From an uncultured Alphaproteobacteria bacterium (GTDB taxonomy: Bacteria > Pseudomonadota > Alphaproteobacteria > Micropepsales > Micropepsaceae): a DNA stretch of 64,000 nucleotides. The position numbers and the translations under genes are program-made. The stretch spans positions 171,664 through 235,663 of the forward strand of contig CADEFU010000001.1 of the NCBI GenBank assembly GCA_902826695.1. Reading direction: 5' to 3'. The notes beneath the pieces were generated by a model. It searched no databases, had not been told where the DNA came from, and was given only the letters and a program-made list of their open reading frames with translations. Positions 25,150 through 34,431 of the stretch are shown here, one piece after another (position 1 is the first letter of the stretch; the number at the start of each line of letters is the position of its first letter).

Positions 25150-26462
25150 GGCTTCACAGCGCTGCGGCCGATGCTGTGGTACTCGATACCGGCGTCAGCC
25201 ATTTCGCGCAGCGGGTAGATGTTGCGCAGGTCGATCAGCAGCGGGCGATTCAACTTTGCTTTCAGCTGCTTCAGGTCAAGGGCGCGGAACTCGTTCCATT
25301 CGGTGAGGATGACGACGCCGTCGGCGCCGGTCATGGCATCGTAGGCGTCTTCGGTCCAAGTGACGCCGGAGAGTAGTTTCCCGGCTTCCTTCATGCCCTC
25401 CGGGTCGAAGGCGCGGATATTGGCGCCGGCGGCTTGCAGAGCGGGTATGATGTCTAGTGAGGGACTGTCGCGCATGTCGTCGGTGTTCGGTTTGAACGTC
25501 ACGCCAAGGATCGCAACCGTCTTGCCTTTCACCCCGTCAAAGGCGTCGGCGATCTTATCGGCCATGCGGCGTTTGCGTTTGGCGTTCACGTCCACGACCG
25601 TTTCGATCAGGTTTGTGGGTGCGCCGAATTCGTTCGCCTGGCGCACGAGGGCGAGCGTGTCCTTCGGGAAGCACGAACCGCCATAGCCGGGGCCTGCGTT
25701 TAGGAACTTGGAGCCGATGCGGCCGTCAAGGCCTATGCCGCGCGAGACGTCTTGGATGTCGGCGCCGGACTTTTCACAGAGGTCGGCCATCTCGTTGATG
25801 AATGTGATCTTCATCGCGAGGAAGGCGTTCGAGGCATACTTGATGAGTTCGGACGTTTCTTGCGTCGTGAAGACGAACGGCGTTTTGTCGTTTAGGAACA
25901 ACGGACGGTAGAGTTGGCGCATGACGTTGCGGGCGCGCTCGCTTTCGGTGCCGACAACAATGCGGTCGGGGCGCTGGAAGTCTTCGATCGCCGATCCCTC
26001 GCGCAGGAATTCCGGGTTCGAGGCGACGTCGATGCCCAGTGAAGGGCAGCGCTCGCGAATGATGTCTTGCACTTTCTTCGATGTGCCGACGGGTACGGTC
26101 GATTTGGTGACAACGACGGTGTAGTTCCTCAAGCTCGCGGCAATCTCGGCGGCGGCATCGTAGACGTAGGTCAGGTCGGCAAAGCCGTCACCGCGACGGC
26201 TTGGGGTGCCGACGGCGATGAAGACGGCCTCTGCGTCGGGGACGGCGGCGGCGAGGTCGGTTGTGAAAGCGAGGCGGCCTGCTTTCACGTTGTCGGCGAC
26301 GAGGGCGTCGAGGCCAGGCTCGAAGATCGGGATCTCGCCTTTCTTAAGGCGCGCGATCTTGCCGGCGTCCTTGTCCACGCACACGACGTGGTGGCCGAAG
26401 TTCGAAAAGCAGGCTCCGGACACGAGGCCGACATAGCCGGTGCCAATCATCGCAACGCGCAT
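25146..26462 (-). CDS. ugd: UDP-glucose 6-dehydrogenase
   Basis: A 438-residue NAD-dependent enzyme oxidising UDP-glucose to UDP-glucuronate for exopolysaccharide or lipid A sugars. It starts with the Rossmann loop [15 protein letters not shown]; the catalytic cysteine is in [16 protein letters not shown] near residue 260; the C-terminal NAD/UDP-sugar domain ([17 protein letters not shown]) is complete. It follows galU by 25 bases on the same strand, so the two are an operon in which GalU makes the substrate. Confidence 0.95.
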   Translation of the reverse strand: MRVAMIGTGYVGLVSGACFSNFGHHVVCVDKDAGKIARLKKGEIPIFEPGLDALVADNVKAGRLAFTTDLAAAVPDAEAVFIAVGTPSRRGDGFADLTYVYDAAAEIAASLRNYTVVVTKSTVPVGTSKKVQDIIRERCPSLGIDVASNPEFLREGSAIEDFQRPDRIVVGTESERARNVMRQLYRPLFLNDKTPFVFTTQETSELIKYASNAFLAMKITFINEMADLCEKSGADIQDVSRGIGLDGRIGSKFLNAGPGYGGSCFPKDTLALVRQANEFGAPTNLIETVVDVNAKRKRRMADKIADAFDGVKGKTVAILGVTFKPNTDDMRDSPSLDIIPALQAAGANIRAFDPEGMKEAGKLLSGVTWTEDAYDAMTGADGVVILTEWNEFRALDLKQLKAKLNRPLLIDLRNIYPLREMADAGIEYHSIGRSAVKP

Positions 26463-26487
26463 TCGTGTATTCCCAAAATCGCCGCGC

Positions 26488-27375
26488 TTAGAGCGGCAGG
26501 GTTTTCAATATCTCTTTTAGCGGGCCTGCGGTATCCGGGCGGCTCAATCCCAAGGCGATGTTGGCTTGCAGAAAGCCAACCTTGTCGCCGCAGTCGTAGC
26601 GCTGGCCGTTGAAGCGGAAACCGTGGAACGGTGTTTTGCCGATAAGGCGGGCCATGGCGTCGGTCAACTGGATCTCGTTGCCCGCGCCGCGTTCGTGCTT
26701 GTCGAGTTCGGCGAAGACTTGCGGTTGAAGGATGTAGCGGCCAATGACGGCGAGGCGCGACGGGGCCTCCGCGGGCTTCGGCTTTTCGACGACTCCGCGT
26801 ATGCCGATCAATCCGTTCGCCTCGGATATCGGGTCGATGATCCCGTAGCGCTTCGTCTCTTCCTGGGGCACTTCGCGTACCGCGATAACGCAGCCGCCGA
26901 CGGTTTTGTAAGCATCCATCATCCGGGTGAGGCAGCCAGGAGTGTCCACCAACAGTTCGTCGGGCAGGAGCACCGCGAACGGTTCGTCGCCGACGAAATG
27001 GCGCGCGCACCACACGGCATGGCCGAGTCCCAGCGGTTGTTGCTGGCGCGTGAAGCTGACAGAGCCCGTTGGTGGAAGTGCCTCAAGCAGGCTTCTCAAC
27101 TCTTCGTTTTTTTCGCGCGACGAGAGGAGCGCTTCCAGCTCATAGGCGTGATCGAAATGGTCTTCGATTATGTGTTTGCCGCGTCCCGTAACGAAGATGA
27201 ACTGCTCGATACCCGCGGCTTTAGCTTCTTCGACCGCATATTGAATCACTGGCTTGTCGACAACCGGGAGCATTTCTTTCGGTACGGCCTTGGTTGCAGG
27301 CAGGAATCGCGTGCCCATGCCGGCTACGGGAAACACCGCTTTGCGTACTGGTTTGAAGGTGCTTGTTGAAGTCAT
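26488..27375 (-). CDS. galU: UTP-glucose-1-phosphate uridylyltransferase (GalU)
   Basis: A 295-residue nucleotidyltransferase making UDP-glucose. The signature KAVFPVAGMGTRFLPATKAV (~12-31), with the GxGTRxLP nucleotide loop, and KEMLPVVDKPVIQYAVEEA are present; VVEKP and the C-terminal GDKVGFLQAN are in place. The enzyme is the branch point for many cell-surface polysaccharides. It is the first gene of the galU-ugd unit and is divergent from the TPR-SPOR gene, with about 130 bases between start codons. Confidence 0.95.
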   Translation of the reverse strand: MTSTSTFKPVRKAVFPVAGMGTRFLPATKAVPKEMLPVVDKPVIQYAVEEAKAAGIEQFIFVTGRGKHIIEDHFDHAYELEALLSSREKNEELRSLLEALPPTGSVSFTRQQQPLGLGHAVWCARHFVGDEPFAVLLPDELLVDTPGCLTRMMDAYKTVGGCVIAVREVPQEETKRYGIIDPISEANGLIGIRGVVEKPKPAEAPSRLAVIGRYILQPQVFAELDKHERGAGNEIQLTDAMARLIGKTPFHGFRFNGQRYDCGDKVGFLQANIALGLSRPDTAGPLKEILKTLPL

Positions 27376-27509
27376 CTCTCAGCTCAGAAAACGTCCACAG
27401 GACATCCGCAACTTGCAGTGTCGAATTTCGGGGCACACAGGTAGCAACTGCCGCGCTGCAAGGCCATCGGCAGTATGGGCTACCCACGAATCACTATATC
27501 CTGGCGATT

Positions 27510-28886
27510 ATGTTGCGGGTGGCGCTAGTCCTTGTAAGTCTTATAGTTACCTGCGTTACGGCTCGTGCTGGCGGCCTCGCGGATGCGGACGCCGGTATCG
27601 CGCGTCTGAACGCGGGTGATCCCACTGCTGCGGTTGCTCTGTTTACGCGCGCGATCCAAAGCAAGGAACTCAGCCCCGAAGTTATGGCGCTTGCCTACTA
27701 TCACCGTGGGATGGCTTTCCACAGGGAAGGACAGGCCGGCCGGGCGATCCTCGATTATTCGACGGCGCTTTGGAACGAGGATCTACCAAAGAATTTCCGC
27801 CCGCGTGCTCTGAACAATCGCGGACTAGCGTTCGAGGCAATCAGCGACTTCGAGTCGGCTATGCGCGATTACTCGCTCGCGATCCGCTTGAACCCGAACT
27901 ATGCGGAAGCGTTCGCCAATCGCGGCAACGTGCATCGCCGCAACGGGCTGCATGATCAGGCTTTGCTGGACTACGACGTTGCGCTACGCAACGGACATCC
28001 GCGGCCGCAGTTCGTGTTTGCCTGGCAAGGTATGGCGCTTGAGAACCAAGGCAAGCGGCGCGAGGCGATGGACTCGTTCCGGCGGGCGCTTCAGATCGAT
28101 CCGACGTTCGAACTCGCGAAGTCACGTCTGACAAAGCTCGAAGATACGCAGCAGATGAGCAAGGTGCTCGGGCGGCGCAAGAGCACGAAACCCGCTGCAC
28201 CCTATGTCTTGACCGCGGCGCCGGGGCGTCAGACGGGCGCGGACGAGAGCGTTCAGCTGACGCCGTGGACGCCGTCGGCGTCCGATGCCGGTGCGCGGGA
28301 GCCGCTCGCGGCCGTTTCGACACCATCGAACAAGGTTTCCCTGCGCCCAGCGTATGACGACCAGCCGCAGGCGTTGACGTCGCCTTCGATCGTCATCCAG
28401 TCAAACAAGCCTGCGGCGCCAGCAGCGCCCGCGCGCACAGTGGAAGCGCCGGCCGTGGCGCTGCCGCAACCGACGCCGAAGCCACGGGTAATTGCGCTTT
28501 CGACGCGGGCGCCTGAGGCTGCGGTTCCGCCGCCGTCGAAGCCACGCATCATTATGGCTCCCACCTCCACCGCGGCACCAACGCCGGTTCCTCAGCCGGA
28601 AGCGAAGGCGATATCGGCGACAGGCGAGGGCGGTACCGATGTCGTGTTTGCCATCCAGCTTGGCTCTTTCGATACGCGGGAGGAAGCTGAGGCCGGTTGG
28701 ACGAAGGCATTGAAGATCGCGGGTGACCTGCTCAGCGGCCTTAGCCACGCGGTAGAACCCGTGACAGTGTCCGAAAAGGTGAAGTACCGGCTGTTCGGGG
28801 AAGCGCTGCCCGACCGACAGGCTGCGTTGAGCCTCTGCCGGACGCTACGGGACAAAGGCGCTACCTGTATCGTGGTGCGCCGCTAA
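27510..28886 (+). CDS. Exported TPR protein with C-terminal SPOR domain
   Basis: A 458-residue secreted or periplasmic protein. A signal peptide (LRVALVLVSLIVTCVTARA) leads to about five TPR-like repeats (~25-215; LYFTRAIQ-type helices and NPNYAEAFANRGNVH), then an Ala/Pro-rich spacer of about 150 residues, then a SPOR domain (~375-458; FAIQLGSFDTREEAEAGW ... GATCIVV). SPOR domains bind glycan strands stripped of stem peptides at division sites, so a septal or cell-wall role is likely, with the TPRs binding a partner. The ATG at 27510 begins the signal peptide; the longer upstream frame is not credible. Confidence 0.8.
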   Translation: MLRVALVLVSLIVTCVTARAGGLADADAGIARLNAGDPTAAVALFTRAIQSKELSPEVMALAYYHRGMAFHREGQAGRAILDYSTALWNEDLPKNFRPRALNNRGLAFEAISDFESAMRDYSLAIRLNPNYAEAFANRGNVHRRNGLHDQALLDYDVALRNGHPRPQFVFAWQGMALENQGKRREAMDSFRRALQIDPTFELAKSRLTKLEDTQQMSKVLGRRKSTKPAAPYVLTAAPGRQTGADESVQLTPWTPSASDAGAREPLAAVSTPSNKVSLRPAYDDQPQALTSPSIVIQSNKPAAPAAPARTVEAPAVALPQPTPKPRVIALSTRAPEAAVPPPSKPRIIMAPTSTAAPTPVPQPEAKAISATGEGGTDVVFAIQLGSFDTREEAEAGWTKALKIAGDLLSGLSHAVEPVTVSEKVKYRLFGEALPDRQAALSLCRTLRDKGATCIVVRR

Positions 28887-28958
28887 ACGCGGGCAGCGTT
28901 GAGACCATTCCCTAAATCTGTTACGCGAGCCTGAACCTCGTTTCAGAAAGCACGCGCC

Positions 28959-30425
28959 ATGACCGATGTTGGGATCACTGCCTTTGGAGCCTACCTGCCG
29001 CGACTTCGCTTGCAGCGCAAAGCGATGGCGGCTGCGAATGCTTGGTTCAATCCTGGTATCGCGGCCCAAGGCAAGGGCGAGCGCACAATGGCCAACTGGG
29101 ACGAGGATGCCGTCACCATGTCGGTCGAGGCCGCGCGCGATGCGCTGCCCGGTGGAGATCCGCTTACGGCGCGCAAACATGTGCAAGCGCTCTACTTCGC
29201 TTCGACGACGATGCCGTTTTCCGACCGTCAAAACGCGGGGGTCGTGGCCGCGGCACTGAGTTTGCCCGAAGAGATCCATACGGCAGACGTGACTGGCTCA
29301 CAGCGTGCCGGCGTGTCGGCGCTGATCGCGGCTTTGGAGAAAGTGAAGGCGGGCGGGGCTAAGACAGCGCTTGTTGCGTCGGGCGACCGGCGCAAGGCTC
29401 GCAGTGGGTCCACCCAGGAATTTCAGTTCGGCGACGGCGCGGCGGCGCTCATCGTTGGGTCTGAGCGCGTTGCCGCGAAGTATTTGGGCAGCCACTCGAT
29501 CTCAGTCGACTTTATCGACCATTTTCGCGGCGAGGCCGAGGAGTACGACTACAACTGGGAGGAACGTTGGATCCGCGATGAGGGCTACACGAAGATCGTG
29601 CCGCGCGCTGTGAAGGGGGCGCTTGAAAAGGCCGGGGTCGCGGCAGCTTCGATCGATCATTTCATTCTGCCGTGTCAGTTCGCGAAACTGGATCAGCAGC
29701 TGGCTGCGAAAGGTGGGATCGATGCTGCGAAGGTGCGTGACAATCTCGCTTCGACCGTAGGCGAATGTGGGACGGCGCATGCGCTTTTGATGCTTGCGCA
29801 TGCGCTCGAAGACGCGAAGCCGGGACAGAAGATTCTGGTCGCCGCCTTCGGGCAGGGCTGCGATGCAGCTGTGTTTGAGGTCACCGATCAGATTGAACGT
29901 GCCCGTCCGCACAAGGGCGTGAAGGGTTGGCTCGCGCGCCGGAAGGAAGAGACGAACTACATGAAGTGGCTTTCCTTCAACGGTCTCGTCGAGATGGAGA
30001 AGGGCATGCGCGCGGAGAAGGACAATAAAACCGCGCTTACCGTTACCTATCGCAAACGGGACATGCTGTTTGGGCTCGTCGGCGGCAAATGCGAGAAGTG
30101 CGGCACGGCGCAGTTCCCACGCACGCGCATTTGTGTGAACCCGAATTGCGGCGCGGTCGATCAGCAGAAGCCGTTTTCGTTTGCGGAGCTGAAAGGCAAG
30201 ATATTGTCGTGGTCGGCGGACTATCTCACCTATTCCCAAGATCCCCCCTCGCATTACGGGATGGTGACTTTCGAGGAGGGCGGACGCTTTCTCTCCGACA
30301 TCACCGACGTCGATATAGGCACGATCGACTCAGGCACGCAGGTCCGGATGGTGTTTCGGATCAAGGACTTCGACGACCGCCGCGGGTTTCGCCGCTATTT
30401 CTGGAAGGCGGCGCCAGTTTACTGA
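28959..30425 (+). CDS. HMG-CoA-synthase-like protein fused to a DUF35 (zinc ribbon/OB) domain
   Basis: A 488-residue fusion. Residues ~1-330 have the thiolase-superfamily fold of 3-hydroxy-3-methylglutaryl-CoA synthase (TAFGAYLPRLRL, FSDRQNAGVVAAAL, FQFGDGAAALIVG). Where HMG-CoA synthase has its nucleophilic cysteine (consensus NACYGG), this reads TGSQRAG, with Ser114, so normal condensing chemistry is doubtful. The C-terminus has a four-cysteine zinc ribbon (Cys378, Cys381, Cys392, Cys397) and an OB fold, together DUF35. The thiolase gene follows 63 bases later. In archaea DUF35 bridges a thiolase and HMG-CoA synthase; in steroid degraders DUF35 partners SCPx-type aldolases. Substrate here is unknown. 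Confidence 0.8.
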   Translation: MTDVGITAFGAYLPRLRLQRKAMAAANAWFNPGIAAQGKGERTMANWDEDAVTMSVEAARDALPGGDPLTARKHVQALYFASTTMPFSDRQNAGVVAAALSLPEEIHTADVTGSQRAGVSALIAALEKVKAGGAKTALVASGDRRKARSGSTQEFQFGDGAAALIVGSERVAAKYLGSHSISVDFIDHFRGEAEEYDYNWEERWIRDEGYTKIVPRAVKGALEKAGVAAASIDHFILPCQFAKLDQQLAAKGGIDAAKVRDNLASTVGECGTAHALLMLAHALEDAKPGQKILVAAFGQGCDAAVFEVTDQIERARPHKGVKGWLARRKEETNYMKWLSFNGLVEMEKGMRAEKDNKTALTVTYRKRDMLFGLVGGKCEKCGTAQFPRTRICVNPNCGAVDQQKPFSFAELKGKILSWSADYLTYSQDPPSHYGMVTFEEGGRFLSDITDVDIGTIDSGTQVRMVFRIKDFDDRRGFRRYFWKAAPVY

Positions 30426-30488
30426 GGATTTTGACAGCGCGGAGATCGCGTCGTTAGATGGACGGAATGGATATTCTGGAGAACTGAC

Positions 30489-31691
30489 ATGGCTAGCGGC
30501 ATTAGAGACAAAGTCGCCATTCTCGGCATGGGGTGCTCGAAGTTCGGAGAGCGCTGGGACATGGGCGCGGAAGAGCTCATGGTCGAGGCCTATATCGAGG
30601 CTCTGCAAGATGCAGGCATCGAGACGAGCCAAATCCAGGCTGGCTGGTTCTCCACCCATATCGACGAGATCGGCGTTGGCAAGGGCGGGACGCCGATGTC
30701 GGTGGCGCTACGCCTTCCAAACGTCGCGGTGACGCGGGTCGAGAATTTCTGCGCCGGCGGTTCGGAAGCCTTTCGCGGCGCCGTCTATGCCGTGGCGTCG
30801 GGCGCCTACGATATCGCGCTCGCGCTTGGCGTCGAGAAGCTTAAGGATACGGGTTACGGCGGTTTGCCGACAGGGCAGCCAGGCACGCTGTTGCCGCAAT
30901 GGGGCGCGAACGGATCGGCGCCCGGGAACTTTGCGCAGTTGGCGTCGGCTTATCGGGCTAAACACGGCGTGTCGAAGCAGGATCTGAAGCGCGCGATCGC
31001 GCATGTCTCGGTCAAGAGCCATGAGAACGGCGCGAAGAATCCCAAGGCGCATCTGCAAAAGCCGATCACGGAAGAGATGGCGTTGAACGCGCCGATGATC
31101 GCCGAGCCGCTCGGCCTGTTCGATTGCTGCGGCGTGTCGGACGGCGCAGCGGCGGCGATCGTGACGACGCCCGAGATCGCGCGCGCGATGGGCAAGAAGG
31201 ACATCATCACCGTCAAGGCGCTGCAGCTAGCGCTCTCGAACGGTTTGGAAAGCACGCACAATTCGTGGGATGGCAGCTATTTCCACACCGCGCGCATCGC
31301 CTCGAAGAAAGCTTACGAGGAAGCCGGCATCAGGCGTCCGCGCGATGAGGTGTCGATGATGGAAGTGCACGACTGCTTCTCGATCACGGAGCTCGTGACG
31401 ATGGAGGATCTATTCATCTCCGATGAGGGTCGCGCGGTCCACGATGTGATGGACGGGTTCTACGACGCTTCCGGCAAGGTTCCTTGCCAGATCGACGGCG
31501 GCCTGAAATGTTTCGGGCACCCGATCGGCGCAAGCGGATTGCGCATGCTCTATGAGATGTATCTTCAGCTGCAGGGGCGTGCGGGCGCCCGGCAACTCAA
31601 GAACCCCAAGATCGGCCTGACACACAACCTTGGCGGCGCGCCGTCGATGAATGTGTGCTCCATCGCGATCATTGGAGCGCACGGGGCATAA
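30489..31691 (+). CDS. SCPx-type thiolase (acetyl-CoA acetyltransferase family)
   Basis: A 400-residue thiolase-fold enzyme. The acyl-carrying cysteine is Cys88 (VENFCAGGSEAF), and His344 lies in CFGHPIGASG. The usual NEAF is replaced by HDCF (294-297), and the late CxG cysteine motif by HNLGGAP, which places it in the SCP2/SCPx-type group rather than with classical biosynthetic thiolases. Such enzymes cleave or form carbon-carbon bonds next to a CoA thioester and often need a DUF35 partner, here supplied by the fused gene upstream. A strong terminator follows, so the two genes form the end of a unit. Confidence 0.85.
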   Translation: MASGIRDKVAILGMGCSKFGERWDMGAEELMVEAYIEALQDAGIETSQIQAGWFSTHIDEIGVGKGGTPMSVALRLPNVAVTRVENFCAGGSEAFRGAVYAVASGAYDIALALGVEKLKDTGYGGLPTGQPGTLLPQWGANGSAPGNFAQLASAYRAKHGVSKQDLKRAIAHVSVKSHENGAKNPKAHLQKPITEEMALNAPMIAEPLGLFDCCGVSDGAAAAIVTTPEIARAMGKKDIITVKALQLALSNGLESTHNSWDGSYFHTARIASKKAYEEAGIRRPRDEVSMMEVHDCFSITELVTMEDLFISDEGRAVHDVMDGFYDASGKVPCQIDGGLKCFGHPIGASGLRMLYEMYLQLQGRAGARQLKNPKIGLTHNLGGAPSMNVCSIAIIGAHGA

Positions 31692-31716
31692 AGCCCGCGC
31701 GACTTTGAAGTAGAAC

Positions 31717-31746
31717 GGCGGCGCCGCAGGGCGCCGCCTTTTTTTT
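31717..31746 (+). terminator. Intrinsic terminator
   Basis: GGCGGCGCC (31717-31725) pairs with GGCGCCGCC (31730-31738) around GCAG, and eight T follow. It ends the thiolase unit and faces the convergent DUF3089 gene. Confidence 0.92.
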
Positions 31747-31754
31747 GCCAGCGA

Positions 31755-32918
31755 TTATTGCGAGGTCACTTCGGCCGTATCGGGGGGCGTGTCCGGCGTC
31801 ACCGGCTCGAACTCGGTTGTCGCCTCCGGTGGCGGGGGGAGGCTTGCCTGGGCGACGAAGGCCTCGGCGCGTCTTGCTACGTTTTCTTTGATGTCGGCGA
31901 AGAACGGATTGATGCTTGACGGGAACAGGTCGCGGTAGCGCGGGCCGGTCCAGAGATAGATCGGGCTCGGTGTGACGTCTGTGAATAGGAGCCCGTTCCA
32001 GCAGTCGGCGGAGGTCACCGCGCGCGTTGTTGTGACGCCGCTCGCCGCGAAATCGGACAGTTCGGCTGCGCCCAAGTTCATGTCGGGTGTGCCGGCACGG
32101 CCCGAGATCGACCACGTTAGCGGGTTGACGCAGGCGAGTTCGCGGCCGCGCGTCGCATCAAAGCCGCCGCCGTCCTTCCAGACGAGTGCGCTTTGGCGGG
32201 CTATGTCGCCGCGGCCGTGTTGCGTGGTCGAGTGCCAGATGACGAGACATCCGGTTTGGTCGGGCGTGTCGCAGAGCGGGGTTGCGGGCGCGACGAGTTC
32301 GGTTGGGATCGCGACTTCGAGCAGGTAGCCCGCTACCAAGCGTGCACGGTCTTCCGGCTTCATCTCGTTGATCAAGCGAAAGCCGTAGAGAGCGCCTTGG
32401 CCGTAGCCTGCGACGATGAACGGGCGGCCTTTGTTATGGCTGGCCAGAAACTTGTCGAACGCCTTCTGGACGTCGGCGTAGGCGAGTTCGCGCGCTTCGC
32501 GGCCGTCGTTGGCGGAGGACATGAAGGCGTACGGCGCGGCTTGGCGATAGAGCGGGATGAAGACGTTTGCGCCAGCTGCGAACGGCGCGGCATGGAGCGG
32601 ACGGATCACGCGGGCGATGCGTTCGCGCACGGCGGTGTTGCTGACGGGCGCGTTCCAGTACTCGCCGGAGAAGTAGACGGTGGGATAGATGAAGAAAACA
32701 TCGACGGGCTTGTCCGCCTTCGCGCTTAGCACGGCCCAGGATGAGGCTTTCGCGTAGTCGGGCGCCGTTGCTTGCGCGCCCTCGCCGAACGCCCGGTCAG
32801 GGTTCAACGTGTAGCGGATGAGGTTGTCACGCGCGCCGAAGGCAGCCATCGCCGCTGCACCCAAGAGGAGCAGCAGTCCAATCAGTACGTACAACCAAAT
32901 GCGACCTGGGGCCGCCAT
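31755..32918 (-). CDS. DUF3089 alpha/beta-hydrolase-fold protein, probably inactive
   Basis: A 387-residue protein anchored by an N-terminal helix (IWLYVLIGLLLLLGAAAMAAF). The DUF3089 landmarks DVFFIYPTVYF, NVFIPLYRQAA and GRPFIVAGYGQGALYGF are clear. Family members normally carry a nucleophile elbow of the form GHSQG; here it is G-Y-G-Q-G (171-175), so Gly173 replaces the serine. The usual late histidine (HDY-F-W-N pattern) seems lost too: the region reads SSINPFFADIKENVARR. It is probably a non-catalytic scaffold or binding protein. The C-terminus is Pro/Thr/Glu-rich. It is tail-to-tail with the thiolase gene. Confidence 0.75.
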   Translation of the reverse strand: MAAPGRIWLYVLIGLLLLLGAAAMAAFGARDNLIRYTLNPDRAFGEGAQATAPDYAKASSWAVLSAKADKPVDVFFIYPTVYFSGEYWNAPVSNTAVRERIARVIRPLHAAPFAAGANVFIPLYRQAAPYAFMSSANDGREARELAYADVQKAFDKFLASHNKGRPFIVAGYGQGALYGFRLINEMKPEDRARLVAGYLLEVAIPTELVAPATPLCDTPDQTGCLVIWHSTTQHGRGDIARQSALVWKDGGGFDATRGRELACVNPLTWSISGRAGTPDMNLGAAELSDFAASGVTTTRAVTSADCWNGLLFTDVTPSPIYLWTGPRYRDLFPSSINPFFADIKENVARRAEAFVAQASLPPPPEATTEFEPVTPDTPPDTAEVTSQ

Positions 32919-33018
32919 CTCGCCCTCGACTCTGAGCCGGCGAGCTACGTATCACGCAGCGCTGTTTCGGCGGCGCGACTGCAACATTCATCCTGGGAAA
33001 GTGCCCTTCCGGCCACAG

Positions 33019-33399
33019 CTATTTGCGCGGATGGTGAGGTGAATGCACAAGTCCTGAGTAATTCGGCTGGTCTATCGCAACTTTTGCGAGAGTCATCTGG
33101 GTGAGGTGGCGTGCCAGGGCTGGGTCATCGACCGCGATTTCGTTGGTGCGAATCCGGCGGCAGAGTTCGCGGTTCAGCTCATTCAGTGTGCCGTCGCGGC
33201 CCAGCAACTTCCTTAGGCGTTCGGCTTCTTCGGCGTTGGACGCAGGACCGCCTTCGAGTTCGCGCGCGACAATGGCGAGCGCGTTTGCGGCGACGCGGGC
33301 GTGGAACGCGGTGCGGCCTTGCAGCTCTGGCATCGCATGCTTCTCGATGAACTCGCGCACGGCGGTGACGAGTTCGAGCGCAGAGGGTTGGTCCATCAT
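33019..33399 (-). CDS. DUF6285 protein
   Basis: A 126-residue cytosolic protein: ALELVTAVREFIEKHAMPEL, FHARVAANALAIVARELE, then a charged helical end. The family is uncharacterised and regularly follows an aminoglycoside-phosphotransferase-like gene, as here: its ATG (33399) overlaps the TGA of that gene by four bases, so the two are coupled. It may be a partner subunit for the kinase-like protein; that is inference from context. Confidence 0.75.
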   Translation of the reverse strand: MMDQPSALELVTAVREFIEKHAMPELQGRTAFHARVAANALAIVARELEGGPASNAEEAERLRKLLGRDGTLNELNRELCRRIRTNEIAVDDPALARHLTQMTLAKVAIDQPNYSGLVHSPHHPRK

Positions 33400-34400
33400 C
33401 GGGCCACAGCTCCATAGAGCAGGTTTACGAGATCGATCTCAGTTTCCGACGAGCGGCGGCCGATTGCGGCGCGCTCAACGCTGCGGTCGGCGCCAGTCGC
33501 AAAGGTTTGATACATCGACATGCACATGATGCCCCATTTGAGCGTGCCGAAAATCTCCCAGAATTTTACCCGCTCTGCGGTCATGTTCTTGCCGCCGGCC
33601 TCGGCGTAGCCCGCAACGAGGTCTTCGACGTCGCCGAAGCCGCCAACGACTTTGTGCGTTTCGCCGAAACGCCAGGAGTTGACGCAAATCCAGCCCAGGT
33701 CTTCGGCCGGGTCGCCGATGTGGGTGAGTTCCCAATCGAGCACTGCGCGAACTCCCTCAGGGCCGATCATCAGATTCCCGTGGCGGAAGTCGCCGTGGAC
33801 GAGCGTGAGGTCGGTCGTCGTAGGCAAGCGTTGTTCGAGCCACTTGAACGCCACTTCGAAGACGGGGTGCGGGTAGTCGTAGGTGTCGAGGATCGTGCGG
33901 TACTGATCGAATTGCGCGCGTGGGGAGACGACGTTGAGGTCGCTTACTTGCGCTTTGTCGACGGCGTGGATCTTGGCCAGGATGCGGCCGCATTGTCGCG
34001 CCAATTTGGGGCGGGCGTTTGCGAACTCGGGGTCGCGCAGAATTTTGCGAGCGATCGTTTCGCCCTCGATGCGGCCCATGATGTAGCCGGAGCCGACGTC
34101 GTCGGCGTCGTCAAGCACATACGGCACAGGCGGAACCGGGACGCCCGTTTTCTCGGCAAGGCGGATCACCTTGGCTTCGGTCGCGAGCGGAACGGCGGTT
34201 GCGGTGCGTGGGATCGTCTTGCCGAATGGTGCACGGCGCAGGATGAGCGGTGTCGTGCCGTTTGGGCCTGTTCCGTCGAAGGACCAGGTCTCTTGGCTGG
34301 CCCCGCCGGAGAGGCGTTTCAGGCCGGTGATCGATGTGATGCCCGCGATGGCGCGGGTGATGGCGCGTTCGAGGGCGGGCGCAAAGTCAGCTTGGCTCAT
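33396..34400 (-). CDS. Aminoglycoside-phosphotransferase-like kinase (ACAD10/11-related)
   Basis: A 334-residue APH-fold protein. Seen: the nucleotide loop RLSGGASQETWSF (~27-39), the lysine/arginine strand LILRRAPFG, the catalytic loop LVHGDFRHGNLMIG (HGDxxxxN) and VLDWELTHIGDPAEDLGW with the metal-binding DxE. Related domains in animal ACAD10/11 phosphorylate 4-hydroxyacyl-CoA so it can be degraded, and bacterial homologues often lie near acyl-CoA dehydrogenases, so a lipid substrate is more likely than an antibiotic. Start at ATG 34400, which matches the family; it is 32 bases after the TauE gene. Confidence 0.82.
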   Translation of the reverse strand: MSQADFAPALERAITRAIAGITSITGLKRLSGGASQETWSFDGTGPNGTTPLILRRAPFGKTIPRTATAVPLATEAKVIRLAEKTGVPVPPVPYVLDDADDVGSGYIMGRIEGETIARKILRDPEFANARPKLARQCGRILAKIHAVDKAQVSDLNVVSPRAQFDQYRTILDTYDYPHPVFEVAFKWLEQRLPTTTDLTLVHGDFRHGNLMIGPEGVRAVLDWELTHIGDPAEDLGWICVNSWRFGETHKVVGGFGDVEDLVAGYAEAGGKNMTAERVKFWEIFGTLKWGIMCMSMYQTFATGADRSVERAAIGRRSSETEIDLVNLLYGAVAR

Positions 34401-34431
34401 TGGGCAAGAGTGGCGGCCGATGCGGCTCGCG

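Noticed and set aside
33396..34400. Aminoglycoside resistance gene
   Set aside because: The APH fold is shared, but context (DUF6285, lipid-type neighbours) and sequence type fit the ACAD10/11-related group.
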